NCBI RefSeq assembly: GCF_029916425.1
Contig: NZ_JAHAVQ010000007.1
Span: 62,001 to 126,000 of the forward strand
Length of the DNA: 64,000 nt
Direction of reading: 5' to 3'
From: Liquorilactobacillus sicerae
GTDB taxonomy: Bacteria > Bacillota > Bacilli > Lactobacillales > Lactobacillaceae
Position 1 is the first letter of the stretch; the number at the start of each line of letters is the position of its first letter. The notes under the pieces are model-generated. The model was not told the DNA's origin. It searched no databases and worked only from the letters and a program-made list of their open reading frames with translations. Below are positions 1-9,317 of the stretch, piece by piece. The position numbers and the translations under genes are program-made.

Positions 1-734
1 TTTTGGTCCAAAGCAGCAACCACATCATTCTCATTAACGATCCCCCACCGCGAGTAATTGAAAAGAATTGCTTGATCTTTCATCAAGGCTAATTCTTTGG
101 CCGTGATCAAATCCCGATTTTTGTCTGTATACGGAATATGAATCGTTACAAAATCACATTTTGGCAACAATTGCGACAATTTTTCGGCCCGTGGAATCTG
201 GTTAGAAACTTTCCAAGCATGTTCAACGCTGATATAAGGATCATAACCGATCACCTTCATTCCCATGCCGGCAGCTGCTTGAGCAACGCGTGATCCAACA
301 TTGCCTAAACCGATCACTCCGAGCGTTTTACCTTGAATCTCAGTGCCAGCAAAGTGATTTTTGCCTTTTTCAGTCTGTAAACTAACATCCGCGCCAACAA
401 CTTTTTTGGCCCAGGCTGCCGCTGGAACAACCGGACGAACAGCTAAAATCAGTAAGGCAATGATCAATTCTTTAACAGCGTTGGCATTTGAACCTGGTGT
501 ATTAAAAACGACCGTGCCATTATTTGCCGCTTCAATTAAAGGAATATTATTGACCCCCGCTCCGGCCCGAGCAATTGCTAAAACATTAGTGCCAAAATGT
601 GTTTTGTGCATATCTTGACTGCGGATCAATAAAGCAGTTGGTTTTTGGCTTTGATTGACTGTATATTTCTCAGCTGGAAAAACATCCAAACCTTCCTGAG
701 CAATTACATTATAGGTTTTAATATCCATTTTCAT
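1..734 (-). CDS. serA: D-3-phosphoglycerate dehydrogenase, N-terminal part (cut by window edge)
   Basis: About 244 codons of a D-2-hydroxyacid dehydrogenase are present; the C-terminus lies outside the window. The translation has the GAGVNNIP motif typical of Firmicute SerA, the NAD-binding GLGNVGSRVA glycine motif, and the NYSRWGIV segment carrying the conserved catalytic Arg. SerA oxidises 3-phosphoglycerate to 3-phosphohydroxypyruvate, the first step of serine synthesis, in the cytoplasm. Its ATG shares one base with the serC stop (TAATG), which indicates translational coupling in a serC-serA operon. A second ATG two codons in is an alternative start. The catalytic Glu and His cannot be checked here. 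Confidence 0.88.
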   Translation of the reverse strand, partial: MKMDIKTYNVIAQEGLDVFPAEKYTVNQSQKPTALLIRSQDMHKTHFGTNVLAIARAGAGVNNIPLIEAANNGTVVFNTPGSNANAVKELIIALLILAVRPVVPAAAWAKKVVGADVSLQTEKGKNHFAGTEIQGKTLGVIGLGNVGSRVAQAAAGMGMKVIGYDPYISVEHAWKVSNQIPRAEKLSQLLPKCDFVTIHIPYTDKNRDLITAKELALMKDQAILFNYSRWGIVNENDVVAALDQ

Positions 735-1834
735 TAGTTTTGTCCCCCGTGTTGTCTTTCAAATTCCTGCATAAATTCAACTAGTCGCTCTACTCCCGTT
801 AACGGCATTGCGTTATACAAACTAGCACGCATTCCACCAACTGAACGGTGACCCTTCAAATTCAACAATCCGGCTGCTTGTGATTCAGCAACAAATTGCT
901 GATCCAGTTCTGCTGAGCCGGTTACAAACGGAATATTTGTCAAGGAACGATCCTTAACGGCAACTGGAGACCTAAATAGTTTCGAATTTTCAATTTCAGC
1001 ATACAATAACTGGGCCTTTTGTTCATTTTTTTCTTGCATTGCTGCAACACCGCCTTGAGCCAGTAACCATTTGAAGACTAAACCGGCAACATAAATAGCA
1101 AAAACTGGTGGTGTATTTAAAGCTGAATGTTTTTGGACTTGTTTAGGATAACTCAGCATCGCCGGCAAGTCAGGCGCATCCTGCAGCAATTCATGCTTCA
1201 AAATCACGATTGTTAAGCCTGCTGGACCAATATTTTTTTGAGCTCCGGCATAAATCAAATCAAAATCAGTTACTTGATAATTGTAGCCTAAAATAATTGA
1301 AGACATATCGCCAACCAGTGGAAACTTTTTTAAGCCCGCTGGAATTTGATGATACATCGTTCCTTCAATCGTATTGTTAACAGTTAAATGCAAATAATCA
1401 AACTGCCCACTAATTGGTTTGATCGTCGGTAATTGTGTGTACTTTTGATCCTTGCTTGAAGCAACCACGACAGCTTTAGTTCCTTTGACCAAAGCCGTTT
1501 CTTCCATTGCCCGTTGCGCCCAATGACCAGAATCAACAAAGCCGACTTTTTTGGTTTTAACAGCTAAATTCATTGCTGTCATTGCAAATTGTAAAGTACC
1601 CCCGCCTTGCAAAAATAAGACATCATAATTATCAGGAATCTGCATCAGCTTCCTCAAATCTGCTTCAGCTGCTTCTTGGAGATCAGTAAAAAGTGAGGAG
1701 CGGTGACTGATCTCCATGATGCTCATTCCACTACGACGATACGATGGCAGTTCTTCTTGAACTGTTTTGACAACTTCAACTGGCAAAATTGCTGGACCAG
1801 CTGAAAAATTATAGATACGCTGCAAGCTTCCCAC
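734..1834 (-). CDS. serC: Phosphoserine aminotransferase
   Basis: A 366-residue class V aminotransferase. The N-terminus has NFSAGPAILP, the SerC signature. AGAQKNIGPAG carries the lysine that binds pyridoxal phosphate, and the C-terminal HRSVGGMRASLYNA segment is typical of the family. It converts 3-phosphohydroxypyruvate to phosphoserine and probably serves serine (and possibly pyridoxine) synthesis. Length is normal. The start is uncertain: the 1834 codon is GTG, and a TTG nine bases downstream would give an N-terminus closer to most homologues. The gene is first in an operon with serA and has a good promoter about 80 bases upstream. Confidence 0.93.
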   Translation of the reverse strand: MGSLQRIYNFSAGPAILPVEVVKTVQEELPSYRRSGMSIMEISHRSSLFTDLQEAAEADLRKLMQIPDNYDVLFLQGGGTLQFAMTAMNLAVKTKKVGFVDSGHWAQRAMEETALVKGTKAVVVASSKDQKYTQLPTIKPISGQFDYLHLTVNNTIEGTMYHQIPAGLKKFPLVGDMSSIILGYNYQVTDFDLIYAGAQKNIGPAGLTIVILKHELLQDAPDLPAMLSYPKQVQKHSALNTPPVFAIYVAGLVFKWLLAQGGVAAMQEKNEQKAQLLYAEIENSKLFRSPVAVKDRSLTNIPFVTGSAELDQQFVAESQAAGLLNLKGHRSVGGMRASLYNAMPLTGVERLVEFMQEFERQHGGQN

Positions 1835-1914
1835 TTCTTTCTTAATTTTTTTGGCTTTATTTCTGATTAAAATTAAGCTAAGAAAAAATTAATCGAAAAC
1901 TCACCAATGTTCCG

Positions 1915-1943
1915 AATGTAGCTCATTATTTTAACAATGTCAA
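1915..1943 (-). promoter_or_regulatory. Housekeeping promoter of serC-serA
   Basis: Read on the minus strand: TTGACA, a 17-base spacer, then TACATT. This is a near-consensus sigma-A promoter about 80 bases before serC. I found no T-box or riboswitch signature in the short leader. Confidence 0.75.
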
Positions 1944-2099
1944 GGCGCTTTCATTGCTAATAATCGTTCCAAAGCTTATAGTCAAGCGATCATATCAAAA
2001 ACTCGTTCAATTTTCTATGTTATATTGTTTGCTAACCGTAATCTATCTGTAATTTTTAAAATTCTAAAAAGCCACTTTTCTAGGATCTCTTATTAAAAT

Positions 2100-2330
2100 A
2101 AATTGAAATATTTGAGCTTTCAATTTTACCTTTTTGTAAATAAATTGTAACATTTAAAGCCCTAAAGCTTTTTATTTTTAATTTAGGTGCCAATCAGCTT
2201 TAAGATCTGGCTTTTAAAGTATAATTTTTAAAAAGCAACTTATCCTTAAAAATTATTTTTTGGTCAGAAAAGGCTTGATAATAGGATTTATCGGCAAATA
2301 TTACAAACTAAAGGCTTTTGTAATATTTTT
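2100..2330 (+). other. Leader region with three AU-only hairpins upstream of the NlpC/P60 gene
   Basis: The 575-base gap between serC and the hydrolase has no plausible gene. On the plus strand it contains three perfect inverted repeats. Arms are 2100-2108/2118-2126 (9 bp), 2221-2231/2246-2256 (11 bp, followed by a T run) and 2297-2307/2317-2327 (11 bp, followed by a T run). The last two resemble intrinsic terminators pointing at the hydrolase. They could attenuate a transcript started further upstream or simply insulate the gene. No known riboswitch class was recognised. Confidence 0.45.
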
Positions 2331-2339
2331 TCTACTCTC

Positions 2340-2367
2340 TTGCAACATTATTAAGGTAGAATATAGT
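2340..2367 (+). promoter_or_regulatory. Putative promoter of the NlpC/P60 hydrolase gene
   Basis: TTGCAA, a 16-base spacer and TATAGT on the plus strand, about 50 bases before the start codon and just after the last leader hairpin. Both boxes are imperfect, so this is a reasonable but unproven sigma-A site. Confidence 0.5.
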
Positions 2368-2419
2368 CAATTAGTTTTATAAAGTACTTAATAAATTTTT
2401 AAAGGTAGGAGTGAATTTT

Positions 2420-3679
2420 TTGAAACAATCAGCAAAGACAATTATCGCAGGTACTGTGGGTGCCGCTGGACTCTTCCTCGCTTCTACAGCAAATGCTAAC
2501 GCAGCAACTACTGTAAAAGTTGCGAAGAATGATACCGTTTGGGGAATTGCTCAGAAATACAACGTATCAATTAAATCTATTGAAACTTTAAATAATATCA
2601 ATCAAAATACTCACTTAATTGTAACTAATCAAACCGTAAAGATTCCTGACAGTTCTGATTCGACTAAAACTACTAGTTCCGTTACTGTTAAATCAGGTGA
2701 TACTCTTTGGGATTTGGCTAAAGAGTATAATACAACTGTTGAAGATTTGCAGTCATTAAACAGTTTGACTAGTGATCTGATCACACCAGGTCAAGTCTTG
2801 AAAGTTAATGGTACTGCTACAACGACTTCTCAGGATACTGATACACAGCAGACAACTACTACAACATCAAGCGAAACTGTTTCAACAAATCATGTTACAT
2901 ATACAGTTAAATCTGGTGATTCACTTTACTCGATTGCTCAAGCTTATGGTGTATCAGTTGACTCATTAAGAAGTTCGAACAGTTTGGGCAGCGTCCTAAC
3001 GGTTGGTGAAACTTTAACCATCAATAACCCAACTAAAACACCTGATACTACAACTGCTGACACTACAAGCTCAACAACTTCTACTACTCAAGCAGATACA
3101 GCTTCAAGCAGTTCGTCAGCAGCAACCAGCTCTGCAACAACTTCTACTACTCAAGCTAGTTCAAGCACTGCTACAAGTTCATCGACATCTACTGCTCAAA
3201 CAACTGCAGCTTCAAGTAGTTCGTCAGCGGCAACAAGTTCATCAGCAGCAACAAGTTCGTCAACTTCTCAAGCTAGTTCAAGCACTGCTACAAGTACAAC
3301 AACAACGACTAGTACATCAGTTTCAGCTTCTTCAGTAATTAGTTACGCTGAACAATTTATTGGTGTACCTTACGTTTATGGTGGAACAACACCAAACGGA
3401 TTTGATTGCTCTGGTTTCGTTCAATATGTTTTTGCACACTTTGGAATTAGCTTGCCAAGAACTTCTGAAGCTCAATCAACTATTGGATCAGCTGTTTCTG
3501 TTTCATCAGCTCAACCCGGTGATTTGATTTTCTGGGGTAGTGTTGGATCAGCATATCACGTTGGAATTTATCTTGGCGGTACCAGTTATATTGCAGCTCC
3601 AAAGAGTGGCGAATCTGTTAGCATTAAGAGTTTCCAATACTGGCAACCAAGCTTTGCAATTCATATGAATTTGAATTAA
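2420..3679 (+). CDS. Secreted LysM-NlpC/P60 peptidoglycan hydrolase
   Basis: The protein starts with a signal peptide (Lys, a hydrophobic stretch, then ANANA before the first LysM domain). Three LysM repeats follow, each with the sequence type VKSGDTLWDLA, at roughly residues 30-75, 90-130 and 160-205. A Ser/Thr/Ala linker of about 110 residues leads to a C-terminal NlpC/P60 domain. That domain shows the catalytic Cys in FDCSGFVQYVF and the His in YHVGIYLG. It should bind cell-wall glycan and cut peptide stems (D,L-endopeptidase family), probably in daughter-cell separation. A TTG at 2420 is preferred, because the GGAG Shine-Dalgarno lies 8 bases before it and overlaps the GTG at 2411. This is the only supported plus-strand gene here. 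Confidence 0.9.
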   Translation: MKQSAKTIIAGTVGAAGLFLASTANANAATTVKVAKNDTVWGIAQKYNVSIKSIETLNNINQNTHLIVTNQTVKIPDSSDSTKTTSSVTVKSGDTLWDLAKEYNTTVEDLQSLNSLTSDLITPGQVLKVNGTATTTSQDTDTQQTTTTTSSETVSTNHVTYTVKSGDSLYSIAQAYGVSVDSLRSSNSLGSVLTVGETLTINNPTKTPDTTTADTTSSTTSTTQADTASSSSSAATSSATTSTTQASSSTATSSSTSTAQTTAASSSSSAATSSSAATSSSTSQASSSTATSTTTTTSTSVSASSVISYAEQFIGVPYVYGGTTPNGFDCSGFVQYVFAHFGISLPRTSEAQSTIGSAVSVSSAQPGDLIFWGSVGSAYHVGIYLGGTSYIAAPKSGESVSIKSFQYWQPSFAIHMNLN

Positions 3680-3696
3680 TTAATTTATCAAAAGCG

Positions 3697-3738
3697 AAAA
3701 GAGTTAAGATGTTCTGGTTAGAATATCTTAACTCTTTT
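3697..3738 (+). terminator. Intrinsic terminator of the NlpC/P60 gene
   Basis: A long hairpin with arms 3697-3715 and 3720-3738 (AAAAGAGTTAAGA... paired with ...TCTTAACTCTTTT), a very short loop and a T-rich end, 18 bases after the stop codon. Confidence 0.85.
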
Positions 3739-3777
3739 TATTGTTAATCTCCGTCAAAATCGGATTGGTGGAGCCAT

Positions 3778-3802
3778 GAAGCCCTCTGAGTAGGGGGGCT
3801 TC
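3778..3802. other. Hairpin at the end of the degenerate ISL3 element
   Basis: GAAGCCC pairs with GGGCTTC across an 11-base loop, followed by TTTATTTT on the plus strand. It lies immediately downstream of the transposase remnant. It may be a second plus-strand terminator or the terminator-like end of the insertion sequence. Confidence 0.45.
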
Positions 3803-3803
3803 T

Positions 3804-4604
3804 TTATTTTACAATTAAAAGAATTCTGGCATAAAAATGGACCATATTTTTGAATCCGTAACAGATCCGTTTAAGTGCTTTAATTTTGCGATTGATTCCT
3901 TCGATCGGTCCATTGGAAAACGCTGATTCACAGCTGTTTGAAACATATTTTAAATTCTTCTTCAGGTTTGTAAATGTTTTTAGACAAGCGATCATCAAGA
4001 ATTGAGATCAAATTGTGCTTTTTAGCAGCGATAGCAATAAATGAATACGTGATTTGAATTCATCAAAATAAAGATGTTCAGGAAGTTTGGCTAGGCGCTG
4101 AGGCCTTTGAAAATCATGATATAAAATCCGTGCAACTAAACTAGGAGAGATCCCGACTATTTTGGCAATCGTCGTAACAGGCAGTGATTGTTGGGCTAAT
4201 TTAAAGACAGCTGATTTTAGACCCCTGGTAAGAGAATGATTCTTTTCAACGATTGGAGTGTTGGCACCACAAGTAGTCTGACAAGATTTACAAAAATAGC
4301 GTTGTTTCCGCAGGTACAACAAAATCATTGGGCCATTGAGCGTCGTCAAACGGAGCTTTGTCTAAGTAGTACCATTTTTAATCAGCGATGCAAAACCACA
4401 GTGGGGGCAACGAGAAAACTGATAACTAAGGCGAGCATGGATCACTTTGAAATGATAAACAACGCCAAAGCTAACAGTTCTAAGGTCTTCAACTTTAAAG
4501 AAACTGATATTGGATTTTATGTTCCACCAATGTCAGAAAGTATAGACCCTTTATTTTCTACTGCTTTTTGTGAAAAATCATTCCATGCAATGATATCCGC
4601 CTAA
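3804..4604 (-). pseudogene. Degenerate ISL3-family transposase
   Basis: Pieces of one transposase can be read in order on the minus strand. They are a zinc-finger-like part (CPHCGF, then YFCKSCQTTCGA), a helix-turn-helix region, the FDEFKS segment, a piece in another frame reading ISILDDRLSKN, and the C-terminal SNGPIEGINRKIKALKR. The first part is interrupted by an in-frame TAG at 4362-4364. There is at least one frameshift near 4020, and about half of the normal catalytic domain is missing. The element is therefore dead. Terminal inverted repeats could not be fixed with confidence, so the outer limits are approximate. Confidence 0.8.
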
Positions 4605-4660
4605 TTGTACTGAATATCATAACCATGTAAACATGGAATTTATTTAACAGATTAACAAAA

Positions 4661-4704
4661 TCACACCCACTAATTTTTTGAAAAGCTAAAATTAGTGGGT
4701 GTGA
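4661..4704 (-). terminator. Intrinsic terminator of mcp1
   Basis: A perfect 17-bp inverted repeat (arms 4661-4677 and 4688-4704, containing CACACCCACTAATTTT) followed on the minus strand by TTTTGTT. It lies 80 bases beyond the mcp1 stop codon. Confidence 0.8.
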
Positions 4705-4784
4705 CAAAAACTATAAATAATCTGAGTATAAATATTTATTTTAAACTCAACATTTTTTAATTGGCAAACAAATTAACAGGGCCC

Positions 4785-6848
4785 CTATTTGCCTTCAATT
4801 TGAAAACTGTCAGCGACTTTCTTCAAAGCCTGCGAAGTCTTCTGCAGCTCAGCTACATGATTGGTAAATTCTTCCATTGTTGCTTGAACTTCTTCAGAGT
4901 TAGCTGAAACTTCTTCAGCACCGGCTGAGTTCTCTTCAGTCGAAGCAGAAATATTCTCCAAGTTTTCTTGAATCTTGCTTTGAACTTGCTCAATTTTTTG
5001 ACTCGCTTGTTCAATTGTTTGGATATCTTTAATCAACTGCTGGTTAATTGAAAAAACGTTCTTCGATGAACCGATTGCTCGATCAATTAAATCAGTCTGT
5101 TTTTGACTGCCTTCAACTGAAACCGTCGTTTTCTTCAACATATCCTCAGAGTCTTGTCGAATCTTATCAATGATATCAGTAATTTGTTTAGTTGATTCAC
5201 GGCTTTGATTTGATAACTTGCGAATCTCCGAAGCGACAACGGCAAAACCTTTACCCGCTTCTCCAGCACTCGCGGCTTCAATTGAAGCATTTAACGCCAA
5301 TAAGTTAGTTTGATGCGAGATCTCGCTAATAACCGCTACAATCTTGTTGATACTTTGAATCTGATCATTTAGATTCCCCATGCTTTGTAAAAGCTCACGC
5401 ATCTTAGTTACTTCATGCTGCCAGCTTTGGTTGACATGATCAGAGATCTCCAAGTTTTGTTGATTGAGTTTGCCGGACTTTTGTGAACGCGTAGTCATTT
5501 GTTTAACTTCTGCCCGCATGTCTTTAATAATTCCTGATAAGTCTTTTAACTTGGTAACACTGTTTTGTGTTTCTTGAGCTTGCGAAGTAGTAACTTGAGC
5601 AATACCCGTAATAGCCTGTGCCACCTCTTCAGTTGCCTTACTGGTTTGTTGTGATAAACCAAGCAATGAATTGGAACCATCAGCTACATTTTTACTTTCT
5701 TGTTTAACTTGATTAATGACTTTGCTTGATGAATCAACCATCTGATTATAATGATAAGCTAACTGATTGATTTCCTGACCATTAACATCTGGTTCAGTAG
5801 CTTTCAAAGCTAACTGATCTTGATTAAACAGAAAAGCTGAACGCTGTTTGTCAGTACAAGGTTTTATCTTACTGTAATTGCCCTTGCCTGCTTCTTCAAA
5901 ATGCCGTAAGAAAACTGCCGCAATTTTCTTGATCAGTCGCGATATGCGTTGTGAAACAATTAATTCAATCAGGACTACAATCACCGCAATGATTAATGAA
6001 ATAATAACTAAGCTACGTAATTCGGTATTTAGATCATTTTTATCGACGACTGCAAAGGCCCAGTTATCACTATTTTTACTGCCCCTATCGTAATAAACTG
6101 TACCAACCTTGTCGACCTTTACTGTCCCTTGCTGAGCTTTAGCTTGAGCAACCTTTTTGAAGACGGAGTTACTTTTGATGCTTTTACCTTGTTTAAAAGT
6201 ATAATTTTTAGATTTACCAGCTGAGGCAATAATCGTGCCATCCTTGTAAACTAAAGTTGCACTTCCAGTTCGACCAATCTTCATAGCAGCAGCAGCTTTA
6301 GTAATATTACTATATGACAAATCAAGTTCTAGAACCCCTGTTTGCCCACCTTGATTAGTAAACGCCAGTGAAGCCGTCGTCACAATTTGTCCGGTTCCTG
6401 CATCTTTATAAGGTGAGGTCCACATTACCTTCCCTGGATGTGCAATCGCTGACTTATACCAAGACCGAACTCTTGGATCATAGCTAGCAGGCATCTTAGA
6501 AAGCGTTATGTAATTTCCATCTGTAGTTGCAAAGCCACTGTACTTAATCTGAGAATTTGCCCCCTGTGCATCACGAAGCAATTGTTTTATATTTTTGTTG
6601 TTAAACTTTTTGCCCTTGAATGCGTTTTCTGAAGAAAGCTTAGCTAACTCTTTTTGGGTTGAACTCTTTAAACTATTATTATTAGCCATCAAAGATTGAG
6701 TAGCACTTTGTTGGCTCAACTCATTTCGTTCAGTCAGCAACTTTCGTGTAGCGATATACGAACCAGTTAAAACTAAAATAATAGCAATCAACGCAGTACC
6801 TGTTAGCATCAAGCCAACAGATTTTCCTAAACTACGCTTCTTTTTCAT
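4785..6848 (-). CDS. Methyl-accepting chemotaxis protein with dCache sensor (mcp1), predicted amino-acid receptor
   Basis: A 687-residue transmembrane chemoreceptor: first membrane helix at about residues 10-32, an extracellular dCache_1 domain to about 270, a second helix at about 275-297, a HAMP-like linker and a cytoplasmic signalling hairpin. The tip has [23 protein letters not shown]. The sensor contains Tyr123, Arg128, Trp130, Tyr131, Tyr147 and Asp176, which match in identity and spacing the amino-acid-binding motif described for dCache_1 receptors. The ligand class is therefore inferred to be amino acids. No C-terminal pentapeptide tether for CheR is visible. The gene has its own sigma-28-type promoter and terminator. 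Its signalling half is nearly identical in DNA to that of the next gene. Confidence 0.93.
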   Translation of the reverse strand: MKKKRSLGKSVGLMLTGTALIAIILVLTGSYIATRKLLTERNELSQQSATQSLMANNNSLKSSTQKELAKLSSENAFKGKKFNNKNIKQLLRDAQGANSQIKYSGFATTDGNYITLSKMPASYDPRVRSWYKSAIAHPGKVMWTSPYKDAGTGQIVTTASLAFTNQGGQTGVLELDLSYSNITKAAAAMKIGRTGSATLVYKDGTIIASAGKSKNYTFKQGKSIKSNSVFKKVAQAKAQQGTVKVDKVGTVYYDRGSKNSDNWAFAVVDKNDLNTELRSLVIISLIIAVIVVLIELIVSQRISRLIKKIAAVFLRHFEEAGKGNYSKIKPCTDKQRSAFLFNQDQLALKATEPDVNGQEINQLAYHYNQMVDSSSKVINQVKQESKNVADGSNSLLGLSQQTSKATEEVAQAITGIAQVTTSQAQETQNSVTKLKDLSGIIKDMRAEVKQMTTRSQKSGKLNQQNLEISDHVNQSWQHEVTKMRELLQSMGNLNDQIQSINKIVAVISEISHQTNLLALNASIEAASAGEAGKGFAVVASEIRKLSNQSRESTKQITDIIDKIRQDSEDMLKKTTVSVEGSQKQTDLIDRAIGSSKNVFSINQQLIKDIQTIEQASQKIEQVQSKIQENLENISASTEENSAGAEEVSANSEEVQATMEEFTNHVAELQKTSQALKKVADSFQIEGK

Positions 6849-6888
6849 TAAAAACCCCTCCTTAAAGAAACACTTATCTCTTTAATAT

Positions 6889-6914
6889 ATATCGTTAAAT
6901 TTTATATTTTTTTA
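6889..6914 (-). promoter_or_regulatory. Sigma-28 (FliA/SigD)-type promoter of mcp1
   Basis: On the minus strand TAAA, 16 bases, then CGATAT, about 40 bases before the mcp1 start. The same elements at the same spacing precede mcp2 and flagellin. Confidence 0.75.
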
Positions 6915-7004
6915 ACCCTTTTTAGAAAATTCAAACCGAAAAAACCAACAAAGTATCAAAAATTATAAAAGCAAGAACGTGTTCTGTTTTATCAATTTCA
7001 GATT

Positions 7005-7055
7005 ATAAAAAACACGTTTTTAAGCTAAATTAAAAGTTTAACTTAAAAACGTGTT
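7005..7055 (-). terminator. Intrinsic terminator of mcp2
   Basis: A perfect 14-bp stem (arms 7011-7024 and 7042-7055, AACACGTTTTTAAG type) followed by a T run on the minus strand, 30 bases past the mcp2 stop. It separates mcp2 from mcp1. Confidence 0.85.
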
Positions 7056-7086
7056 AAATTATTTTGGAAGCAACCTAAAGTTTTAA

Positions 7087-9126
7087 TTATTTTTCAATTT
7101 GAAAACTGTCAACAACTTTCTGCAAAGCCTTTGAAGTTTTCTGCAGCTCACCTACATGGTTGGTAAATTCTTCCATCGTTGCTTGAACTTCTTCAGAGTT
7201 AGCTGAAACTTCTTCGGAACCGGCTGAGTTCTCTTCAGTCGAAGCAGAAATATTCTCCAAGTTTTCTTGAATCTTGCTTTGAACTTGCTCAATTTTTTGA
7301 CTCGCTTGTTCAATTGTTTGGATATCTTTAATCAACTGCTGGTTAATTGAAAAAACGTTCTTCGATGAACCGATTGCTCGATCAATTAAATCAGTCTGTT
7401 TTTGACTGCCTTCAACTGAAACCGTCGTTTTCTTCAACATATCCTCAGAATCTTGTCGAATCTTATCAATGATATCAGTAATTTGTTTAGTTGATTCACG
7501 GCTTTGATTTGATAACTTGCGAATCTCCGAAGCGACAACGGCAAAACCTTTACCCGCTTCTCCAGCACTCGCGGCTTCAATTGAAGCATTTAACGCCAAT
7601 AAGTTAGTTTGATGCGAGATCTCGCTAATAACCGCTACAATCTTGTTGATACTTTGAATCTGATCATTTAGATTCCCCATGCTTTGTAAAAGCTCACGCA
7701 TCTTAGTTACTTCATGCTGCCAGCTTTGGTTGACATGATCAGAGATTTCCAAGTTTTGTTGATTGAGTTTGCCGGACTTTTGTGAACGCGTAGTCATTTG
7801 TTTAACTTCTGCCCGCATGTCTTTAATAATTCCTGATAAGTCTTTTAACTTGGTAACACTGTTTTGTGTTTCTTGAGCTTGCGAAGTAGTAACTTGAGCA
7901 ATACCCGTCACTTCTTCAGTTGCCTTGCTGGTTTGTTGCGATAAACCGAGTAATGAATTGGAACGATCAGCTACATTTTTACTTTCTTGTTTAACTTGAT
8001 TAATGACTTTGCCTGATGAAGCAACCATTTGATTATAATCATAAGCTAACTGATTAAATTCTTGACCGTCTGAATCAGGCTCACTTAATTTCAGTGCTAA
8101 TCTATCTTGGTCAAACAACAAAGCTAGGCCATGTTTAGTATCATCATATGGCTTGATCTTATCATATTTACCTTTGCCAATATTTTCGAAGGCACGCAAG
8201 AAAACTGCAGTTATTTTCTTTACTAACTTTGTAATGTTTAAGGATATCAGCCATTCGAGTAAAAGCACAACAATTGCAACAATCACTGAAACTTTAATCA
8301 AACTGTATAATTCCGTATTTAAATCATTATTGTCAACTACCGCGAAAGCCCAATCTCTGCCAGCTTTCTTAAAGTACATAGTTCCATTTGACAAAGTCAG
8401 TTTTCCACTTTTGGCTGAACTAGCAGATAACTTTTTAAAAGCTTCATTCTTTTTTATATTCTTTCCAGTTTTGAAAGTATAATATTTAGACTTACCTTCC
8501 GAACTTATAACTGTTCCATCTTTAGAAACTAACGTAGCACTACCAGTGCGACCAATATTCAAAGAAGATAAAGTTTTGTCAACACTCTTGTAAGAAACAT
8601 CGATTCCTAAAACTCCGACTTGGCCCTTGGCATTTTTGACCATAATTGAAGCAGTTGTTACCATCTGACCATTACTAGCATCTTTATATGGTGTAGTCCA
8701 ATGAACTTTGCCATTTGCTTGCACCGCTCCTTTATACCACGGCCGTGTTCTTGGATTAAAACTAGCTGGTACCTTTGTAAAGGTTACTAATTTGCCGTCG
8801 AATGTCGCAAATTCAATTTGCAGCATTTCTTGATTGCCACTCTTGACAGCATGTAAAATTTGACGAATTGCTTGCGTATCATAGTTATTCCCTTGAAGAA
8901 CACTGTTTTTTGCTAATTTTGATAATTCCTTTTGTGTTGACTGTCGTAAATTATCTTTATTAGTCAAAGTAGTCTTAAGAGCGCTTTGCTGACTCAGTTG
9001 GTTACGATCAGTTAATAAATTCTTAATTGATAAATATGAACCAACTGAAACAATAATAATAACTAATAAAACCGTGAGCATTAGCATTATACCAATGGTT
9101 TTGCCAATACTTTTTCTCTTTTGCAT
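7087..9126 (-). CDS. Methyl-accepting chemotaxis protein with dCache sensor (mcp2), paralogue of mcp1
   Basis: A 679-residue receptor with the same architecture as mcp1: membrane helices at about 10-32 and 275-297, an extracellular dCache_1 domain between them, and a HAMP-like linker and signalling hairpin behind. The ligand-motif positions are Phe123, Arg128, Trp130, Tyr131, Tyr147 and Asp176, so the first Tyr of the amino-acid motif is Phe. The sensor domains have diverged clearly, while about 660 bases of the signalling domain differ from mcp1 by only a few bases. Relative to mcp1, four codons are missing after TSKATEEV in the methylation helix region. It has its own sigma-28-type promoter and terminator. 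Confidence 0.93.
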   Translation of the reverse strand: MQKRKSIGKTIGIMLMLTVLLVIIIVSVGSYLSIKNLLTDRNQLSQQSALKTTLTNKDNLRQSTQKELSKLAKNSVLQGNNYDTQAIRQILHAVKSGNQEMLQIEFATFDGKLVTFTKVPASFNPRTRPWYKGAVQANGKVHWTTPYKDASNGQMVTTASIMVKNAKGQVGVLGIDVSYKSVDKTLSSLNIGRTGSATLVSKDGTVISSEGKSKYYTFKTGKNIKKNEAFKKLSASSAKSGKLTLSNGTMYFKKAGRDWAFAVVDNNDLNTELYSLIKVSVIVAIVVLLLEWLISLNITKLVKKITAVFLRAFENIGKGKYDKIKPYDDTKHGLALLFDQDRLALKLSEPDSDGQEFNQLAYDYNQMVASSGKVINQVKQESKNVADRSNSLLGLSQQTSKATEEVTGIAQVTTSQAQETQNSVTKLKDLSGIIKDMRAEVKQMTTRSQKSGKLNQQNLEISDHVNQSWQHEVTKMRELLQSMGNLNDQIQSINKIVAVISEISHQTNLLALNASIEAASAGEAGKGFAVVASEIRKLSNQSRESTKQITDIIDKIRQDSEDMLKKTTVSVEGSQKQTDLIDRAIGSSKNVFSINQQLIKDIQTIEQASQKIEQVQSKIQENLENISASTEENSAGSEEVSANSEEVQATMEEFTNHVGELQKTSKALQKVVDSFQIEK

Positions 9127-9172
9127 AAAAAAAATCTCTCCTTCTGCTATAAATAAAAGTCACCTACGTTAT

Positions 9173-9198
9173 ATATCGTAAAAAAAAATCAAGATTTA
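9173..9198 (-). promoter_or_regulatory. Sigma-28-type promoter of mcp2
   Basis: On the minus strand TAAA, 16 bases, then CGATAT, about 50 bases before the mcp2 ATG. A clear GGAGAG ribosome-binding site follows. Confidence 0.75.
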
Positions 9199-9317
9199 AG
9201 CTCTTTTAGGCACCTATTTAACAATAATATATTTGTTTACTAAAGGTTGAAAACACAAAAAAGAGTATGAGCCACGTCATCCAACGCCTCGAAGCCCATA
9301 TTTTATTCAAACTAGCT

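Noticed and set aside
1835-1914. T-box or other amino-acid sensing leader for serC-serA
   Set aside because: The leader is only about 80 bases and lacks T-box hallmarks such as the specifier stem and the TGG-containing antiterminator sequence.
3740-3775. Possible ISL3 terminal inverted repeat (GTCAAAATCGGATT region)
   Set aside because: No convincing matching repeat was found at the other end near 4600-4660, so element borders cannot be fixed by eye.
4236-4604. Plus-strand open frame of 122 codons over the ISL3 remnant
   Set aside because: The minus strand here reads as a transposase N-terminus with zinc-finger cysteines. The plus frame is a by-product of its decay.
6973-6984. Short near-palindrome AGAAC-GT-GTTCT between mcp1 and mcp2
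   Set aside because: Five-base arms are expected by chance in AT-rich DNA. It lies away from the mcp1 promoter core and is not repeated at mcp2.
4785-9126. mcp1 and mcp2 as one gene duplicated by assembly error
   Set aside because: The sensor halves differ clearly throughout, and each gene has its own distinct promoter and terminator sequence.
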